Positions 10,381 to 16,100 of a stretch of DNA of 20,000 nucleotides are shown here, in pieces. Each line of letters begins with the position of its first letter. The first letter of the stretch is position 1. The DNA comes from Prorocentrum cordatum (lineage: Eukaryota; Sar; Dinophyceae; Prorocentrales; Prorocentraceae), in assembly GCA_963575745.1 (NCBI GenBank), contig CAUYUJ010016899.1, forward strand, positions 164,175 through 184,174. Reading direction: 5' to 3'. Both the position numbers and the translations under genes were made by a program. The notes below the pieces were generated by a model. It worked only from the letters and a program-made list of their open reading frames with translations, was not told the DNA's origin and searched no databases.

Positions 10381-10400
10381 ACCGGGCGCTTTCGCCCGGT
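10381..10400. repeat. perfect 8-bp hairpin followed by T run
   Basis: ACCGGGCG-CTTT-CGCCCGGT, followed by TTTT. In a bacterium this would be called an intrinsic terminator. In this eukaryotic context I report it only as an inverted repeat. Confidence 0.6.
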
Positions 10401-10600
10401 TTTCAGATCCAGATCGAAAAATGGCGCAGAATGATGATGTCGTGGGCTCCGACAGCGACTTTTCGCGATGTTTTTTTTTTGCCGCGTCGAATCTCAAGCA
10501 GAAGACTGGAAAACCGCCGTGCGGCGCTACTGCCATAGCGTTGCATCACTGCCCATGTGCTTTGACACCCGGCTTGCATTCATTCGTTCATTCGAATCTC

Positions 10601-10715
10601 AAGATGTTTTCCAGCAGCTGCGCCTCGCCGAGGGCTTTCTGGGGGGTGCTCGAGTCGTCCTGAAGGGCTCCCGGAGACCAGAGCTGCTGTGACTCGGAAG
10701 CCGCCAGGCGCCGAG
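10601..10715 (+). repeat. dispersed repeat R3, copy 3
   Basis: Contains CCAGCAGCTGCGCCTCGCCG, then AGGGCTTTCTGGGGGGTGC, CGTCCTGAAGGGCTCCCGG and GACTCGGAAGCCGCCAGGCG. Both halves line up with copy 1. It lies about 470 bp upstream of the eL36 start. Confidence 0.65.
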
Positions 10716-10943
10716 GATGGGGGCGGAGGACCGGGGACACCATGGCTGGGGCCATGCGACCTCCCAGGCGTCGTGGCCCCCTCTTCTCCTTCTTTCGGCG
10801 CGCTTCCTGGCCCCCCCCGTTCGCGCACATGCCTCGGGCCACGCTGCGCCCCCTACCTCTCCCCTCGTCTCCTGGTTTTCCCCGCTTCGGAGTACCCGAG
10901 AATCGGGTGGGACGAAAGGAGGAGGATTGGGAAGGATGGGTTT

Positions 10944-11072
10944 GATGATGGCGGTGGTGATGGCGGTGGTGGTGATGGCGGTGGTGGTGGTGGTGGTGGT
11001 GGTGGTGAGGAGGAGGAGGAGGAGGAGGAGGAGGAGGAGGAGGAGGAGGAGGGGGAGGAGGAGGAGGAGGTG
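10944..11072 (+). repeat. (GGT/GAT)n - (GGA)n compound microsatellite
   Basis: GATGGCGGTGGT-type triplets to about 11006, then an almost pure GGA run to about 11070. It ends just before the pyrimidine tract in front of eL36, so it lies in the promoter or 5' flank of that gene. The polyglycine/polyglutamate frames are a by-product. Confidence 0.95.
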
Positions 11073-11075
11073 GTG

Positions 11076-11102
11076 TCGTCGGTTGCTCCTTTTGCCTCCC
11101 CA
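11076..11102 (+). promoter_or_regulatory. candidate trans-splice acceptor (pyrimidine tract + AG) of eL36
   Basis: The stretch GTCGGTTGCTCCTTTTGCC then TCCCCAG is the strongest pyrimidine tract ending in AG before the eL36 start, 86 bases upstream of the ATG. Dinoflagellate nuclear mRNAs commonly receive a 22-nt leader by trans-splicing, so this AG is a sensible acceptor. A second AG lies at about 11119-11122 (GAAGCAG). This is inference; only a 5' cDNA end would settle it. Confidence 0.35.
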
Positions 11103-11188
11103 GCCTGCCCGCGCCCGAAGCAGCTCCGGCTCGGAAAAAAACAAAGCCTCGGGCCCCGCGCAGCCGAGAGCCGGCGAACGGCGCTGCC

Positions 11189-11248
11189 ATGGCGAAGGCC
11201 GGCTACGTCAAGCCGGAGCCGACTGGCCTGGCCGCAGGCCTGAACAAG
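11189..11248 (+). CDS. RPL36: eL36 exon 1
   Basis: Codes the N-terminus to GLAAGLNK. The donor is AACAAG|GCAGGC, a GC donor as dinoflagellates often use. Exon 2 begins with the next expected residue, glycine. The ATG sits in a good context (GCTGCCATGG). Confidence 0.88.
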
Positions 11249-13126
11249 GCAGGCCGGCTGCAACCGGGGGAGCTGTGCTCCTTGGCCTCCCCCTGGGGGG
11301 TCCAGCTGTATCCAACCGATACCATTCGACTTCGATGCTTTTGCCGGCTCGATGCGATTCGCTTTCGGCTTTCCGCCAGTCTGGTGCGGCCGGAGTCTTG
11401 CACGGCGCTGTGGTCCACTCTGGCGCAGCCGATCCGGCTCGATTTCGACTCCGCGCCGATGCAGCCCGATCCCCCTCCATTTCGACATGATCCAGGTTCC
11501 CGATCCGACGCCAACGGATCCTGCCCCCGGGGGGCCCACCGGTTTCGAGGGCCTTTGGAGGGCCTGCGAAGGACTCGGACCCAGACATCTGGCGCTCTAA
11601 CTTTTGTCGATGCGTGGGTCCCCAGGGTCCCCAGAGGTCTGGACCACTTCTCCAGTGCCGGTTTTTCGTCCTGTTGACAGTTCCGGGGCCCGGTGAAGGC
11701 CCCAGGAGGTCGAAAGTATCCCACAATTGGTCGCTCCAATTCTTGAAGCTTCGCGTATCCCTACCAGCAGCACCCCTCCACTCGCTGGCCTGCCCGCCGA
11801 GGCGCCGCGTGAGGCTCCGGCCCATCGGCTTTAGGTTAATTCGTCTTTGCGCGGCCCGCTCTGACTCGAGTCGCCGCTGGCGCTCTCGCCTGCGGTCGCT
11901 GACAAAAAAGTATGCCCACCAGCGCCCGTAGCCCAGGTTGACCTCTGCGCTGCGTGCGCCTTCGCGCGCGGCTGCGAGTATCCCCACCAGCCCTGGCCAC
12001 AGCCTGGCCTGGTATCCCTGGTGAGCTGGCCCCCCCTTCGTGGCGTCACTCGATTCACGCATGCCGTGCCGCTAGCAGTTGGCCAGGGGAATGCGCAGCC
12101 TTCAGCTGCTTGCTGCGCCGCCCCTCTTGGCGCCGTCTGGTCCCCCCCTGGCCACCGCCGCCCTGCCGCCGACCACAGCCTGGTTGCGGCTCCCGGAATT
12201 TCGCCCTCAGTCTCTGGCGTCTGTTGGTGTCCGGTTGCGGCTCCCGTCCCCTGGTGATGTAACCCTGGCGCCCCGGTGACTTGCACGTCGACCAGCTCCA
12301 GCTAGCATGCTCGCATGTTCCTGGCCCCTGGTTCCCAGACTGCCACAGCCTGGCTGTGTTTGCAGCTGCCGCCTTGCAGTGGTGGAATGCACCTCCACGT
12401 GGATTGCCCATGAGTGGTTTACCCTTCTTGTTGAACCACCTGTGGTTGCCACTGTTGGCCTCCGACACAGGTACGCTGGGCTGCTTGCTCAGCCCCACGC
12501 TATGCCGTGCGTTGCTCGGGTGGCTCGTTTACCTTCGGCGCCTGGCGCGACAAGGTACAATTCGTTTGCCTTCCCAGACGTCTCGCCCCTGTTGCACTTC
12601 AGCCGCCTGGCACAGTTGGCACCTCTTGCAGCTCTGCCTTTAGTCCCGGGCGTCGCTTCTCAGCGTCCCTCGGCGGCAGTTTCGTCGGCCGTTAGTTCGC
12701 GCGCTTAGGTCATTAGGTTTGGGTCGTAGCCAAGGCTGACTTCGGACGCCGCCTGCGTTTCCGCTTGCGGCCGCGACGGAAAAATGTTCCCACCAGCCTC
12801 CGTAGCCTGGCTCAAGCTCTAGCCGTCTGGCGGGAATCCTGCCACTCGAGGGGGCGCCCGACGTTGCGGCTGCCCGGCCAGGCCTGCGCGCCCGCCGCGC
12901 CGCCATCCCGGCGCCTCCCCCTGGCGGCTGCCGCCATCCCCCCCCCGTGGTCGCGCCTTCAGCTCCATGGATGGGTGTCGGACCCCTGGGGACCACGGAG
13001 CAGGAAATTGAGGCATGCGCTGCGGTGTACGCAGGCGCTGTGGTGTACACAAGCGCTGTGGTGCACGCGAGCAATGTGGTGTACACAGGCGCTGTGGGGC
13101 AGATCGCCGCATACATGCTGCTCGCG

Positions 13127-13175
<49 letters not shown>

Positions 13176-16100
13176 TCGTCGCTCGTCGTTCGTCGTCGTC
13201 GCGCGCGCGGGCCCGGCTGTGGTGCCGGAACCGCACGGCGGGGGGGGCGTCACGTCCATGGGGTGGCGCGATTCGATTCGCGAACATGCCCCAAATGAAG
13301 TGGATGGAGTTTGGCTTCACCTGTAGCTTCTCGCACGCAGTGTTCGGTGTGCTGTAACTCGTGATCGCGATGGTGGGCTCCAGCTTCACCTTTCGACGTC
13401 TCGCCGAGCAGCGCCAGGGCCAGCTGCCGCAGCGTCAACTTTCAGGCGGGAAGGGTACAGGCCCCGTTCGATTTCCACCTCTATTGCACCTGCTGCTCCT
13501 TGGAGGATACGCTGTCGCTGATGCAAACGGGGGCACGCGCGCCCCCAGAACGATGCCGCTCGCTGCCCACTGGTTGCGGAAGTGGGTGCCACAGGCGTCG
13601 AGGAGCGCGCCCGCCCCGAGGCCGTTCCCGAGGAATCCCCGGGTCTCGAGCTGTACTTTAGTGAGCCTCGGCGACGTGCGGTCGACCGAGCGCGCGGCCT
13701 CGTCCACGCGCGTCAAGCACGTGCAACCCAGGAGCGGGGCGTCGCAATCTGCGAGCGCATGGAGGAGTCGGTCATTTGAGAGCTGGTCGCAGGCTGGGAA
13801 AAGTTCAGGTGATCTTCGCAGGCATCACGGGTACGGATCCTGGGCCCAACGCCCGAGTGGACGGTCGTGGCCCCGGCCCGCCGCGCCGTTGGGTGGACTA
13901 ATAGTGTCCACGCGTGTCTCGCCAAGACCTTGAGTCATTAACTTACGTCGGACCAACATGTATACCCCCATTCCCCCTAAATTCAAAGTTGACGGGTTTA
14001 GGCGGTAGGCCAAAGACCAGGGACACAATGTGGACACTTCAACTTTGGGTTTGGGGTGAGGGGTGCGAAGCAAGGGCATTTCGGAGTTGTGGTTGTTATC
14101 ATGTTGCACCGCCTTCCAGCCATATGCGTGCGGGCACTTTTTGTCCGGGCACCGGCCCTCGGCGATCGCGCACTTTTCCGGGAGAGCTGGAAGGGCAGGA
14201 CCCCGGGGGCTGTTCGGGGGGTCGTGGGCGAAACGACAGCGGCTGATGCGGTGCCACGGGCAGCCGGCGCCGCAGCGGCGCGGCGGGGGCAGGAACGCAG
14301 ACCTGCGCCTGGCACGGTGGCAGGCGGCAGTGTCAGGGATGTTGACTGCAGGTGCCAGCGGGGCCGCCGAGCCGCTGCCTTGGGGTGCCTCGGCCAGTGT
14401 GCGTCTCTCACGGTGTGTCCACCACGCCGCTTGTAGCCGGGGGGTCGCGGCTGCCTCGAAGCCCGCCCAGTCGCCATCGCCGCGGGTGCCGAAGCTTGGT
14501 GGCACGTCGGGGGGCTGAACGATCGGCGCGCCGTCCGCGAGTCCGGATTCCGCTGGAGGCGGCGCCTGACCAGTCGCCGCGACAGGTCGCCACCTGAAGT
14601 GCCCTCGGTTGCGTCTCCAATGGCGGTGGCGCGCGGCGTTAGCCTGGGAGGCAATCTCCCGGTCGGCGGCAATGGCGAGCCCTTGCTACTCGTTTTCGCT
14701 GACGGCGGCTATCAGCGACTTGCGATGGGGCAGGGCGTGATGTACTTCGAGTCGATGCTGGAGCATGGCACCTTTTTTGAGCGCCAAGCACCTCTCCACC
14801 TCCGTAATGGAGTGGGGAGAGCTGTCAGTGCCCCCGTCCAGAAGGAGGGTGGCGTCCGCCACGGCTCGAAACGAAGCGGAGCGAGGGAACGCCACGCCCT
14901 GCTGCTTACTCAATTGTCGTAGGCACCCGAAGATCAGTTGAACACAGCGCGACGTGTCTTGCGGTTTCCTTTTCCTCCTCCCCCTCCTTGTCCTCTCGGG
15001 GCGGGGCGGCCTGTTGGTTCCGTGGCTCTTGTTCCGTCGGCTGCCACGGCGGAGCTGTCGTCATGTTCAGACCAGCCACTGATCGTGGCAACACCTAGCT
15101 GCAATATGCCAACGTCGCCCCCGGGCGGAGGAGACGCGGCGAGGGGCGAGTCCGGCTCCCCGTCGGTGCAGCAGCCCCTGGGCGGATGCCGTTGCACGCC
15201 AGGCGAGCGGACCATACCAGGAGCGGGGGCACTACTGGGGGGGGGCGGTGGCAGCGAACTCGGGGGACCCAGTGTCCCCCCCGCCACTGATAGTGGCAAC
15301 ACCTTGTCCAGATATGGGGTCAGTGCCCACGTCAGTCTTGGGCGGCGCCGACGTGGGCGAGGCGTCACAAAGTTCCCCCAGGTCCCCCGACTCACCTCAC
15401 CCACCTGTCCAGGTCCGCCACTGAGTGCGGCAGCAGGGGTGACGGCGCGACTCGAGGGAACCAGGTCACCTCCCGCCCCAGACTCGAGGGAACCAGATCT
15501 TTTCCCGCCACTGAGCGTGGCAATGCCTTATGAGATTGCGCCAGCGGCAGGTGTGACGACACGAATCGAGGGAACCAGGTCTTTTCCCGCCCCAGACTCG
15601 AGGGAACCAGGTCCCCTCCCGCCACTGAGCGCGGCAACGTCTTGTGAGATTGCGCCTGCGCCAGGAGTGACGACGCGACTCGAGGGAACCAGGTCTTTTC
15701 CCGCCCCAGACTCGAGGGAACCAGGTCCCCTCCCGCCAATGAGCTGCTGGGATCCGTCGTGCTGCTCACGATGCTGCGGCTGGCATCCGTCGTGCTGCTC
15801 GTGGCCGTGCTGCTGGAGTCCGTCGTCCTGCTCACGATGGTGCTGCTGGCGCCCGTCCAGGGTTCCGCTTTCCAGTCGTGGCGACGAGGGCTCTCCAGGA
15901 CGAGCAGCGGTCGCAGGATTGAGCCCTCCTCTGACGCCCCGAAGAGCGGGCCGTGGGGGCGAGGGCTCTTAAGGACCTACAGCGGTGCCAGGATCTCGCC
16001 TATCTTCGCCCCCCCGAAACCCTGTGATTCCCCGAGAGTCCAGCCGTGGCGACGAGGGCTCTCCAAGACGAGCGGCGGCGCCAGGCTCGATCGTGGCAGG

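Noticed and set aside
10381-10404. Hairpin followed by TTTT, like a bacterial intrinsic terminator
   Set aside because: The window is eukaryotic (split gene, spliced-leader relic), so this mechanism does not apply.
9595-10536. 313-codon open frame on the minus strand
   Set aside because: It reads straight through repeats R2 and R3, which occur elsewhere in other frames and orientations, so the open frame is not evidence of a gene.
10689-11243. Open frame with polyglycine and polyglutamate reaching over the eL36 start
   Set aside because: Produced by the GGT/GGA microsatellite; it is in a different frame from eL36.
13990-14010. Telomere-like TTTAGG (GGGTTTAGGCGG)
   Set aside because: Single occurrence with no tandem TTTAGGG array.
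15417-15753. Regular repeats that might suggest a CRISPR array
   Set aside because: The 114-bp units are contiguous tandem copies without unique spacers, in a eukaryotic intron.
14938-15972. 344-codon open frame on the + strand with 38-residue repeats
   Set aside because: The openness is explained by tandem repeats whose periods are multiples of three; it lies in eL36 intron 1 and has no splice or start evidence. Kept only as a finding.
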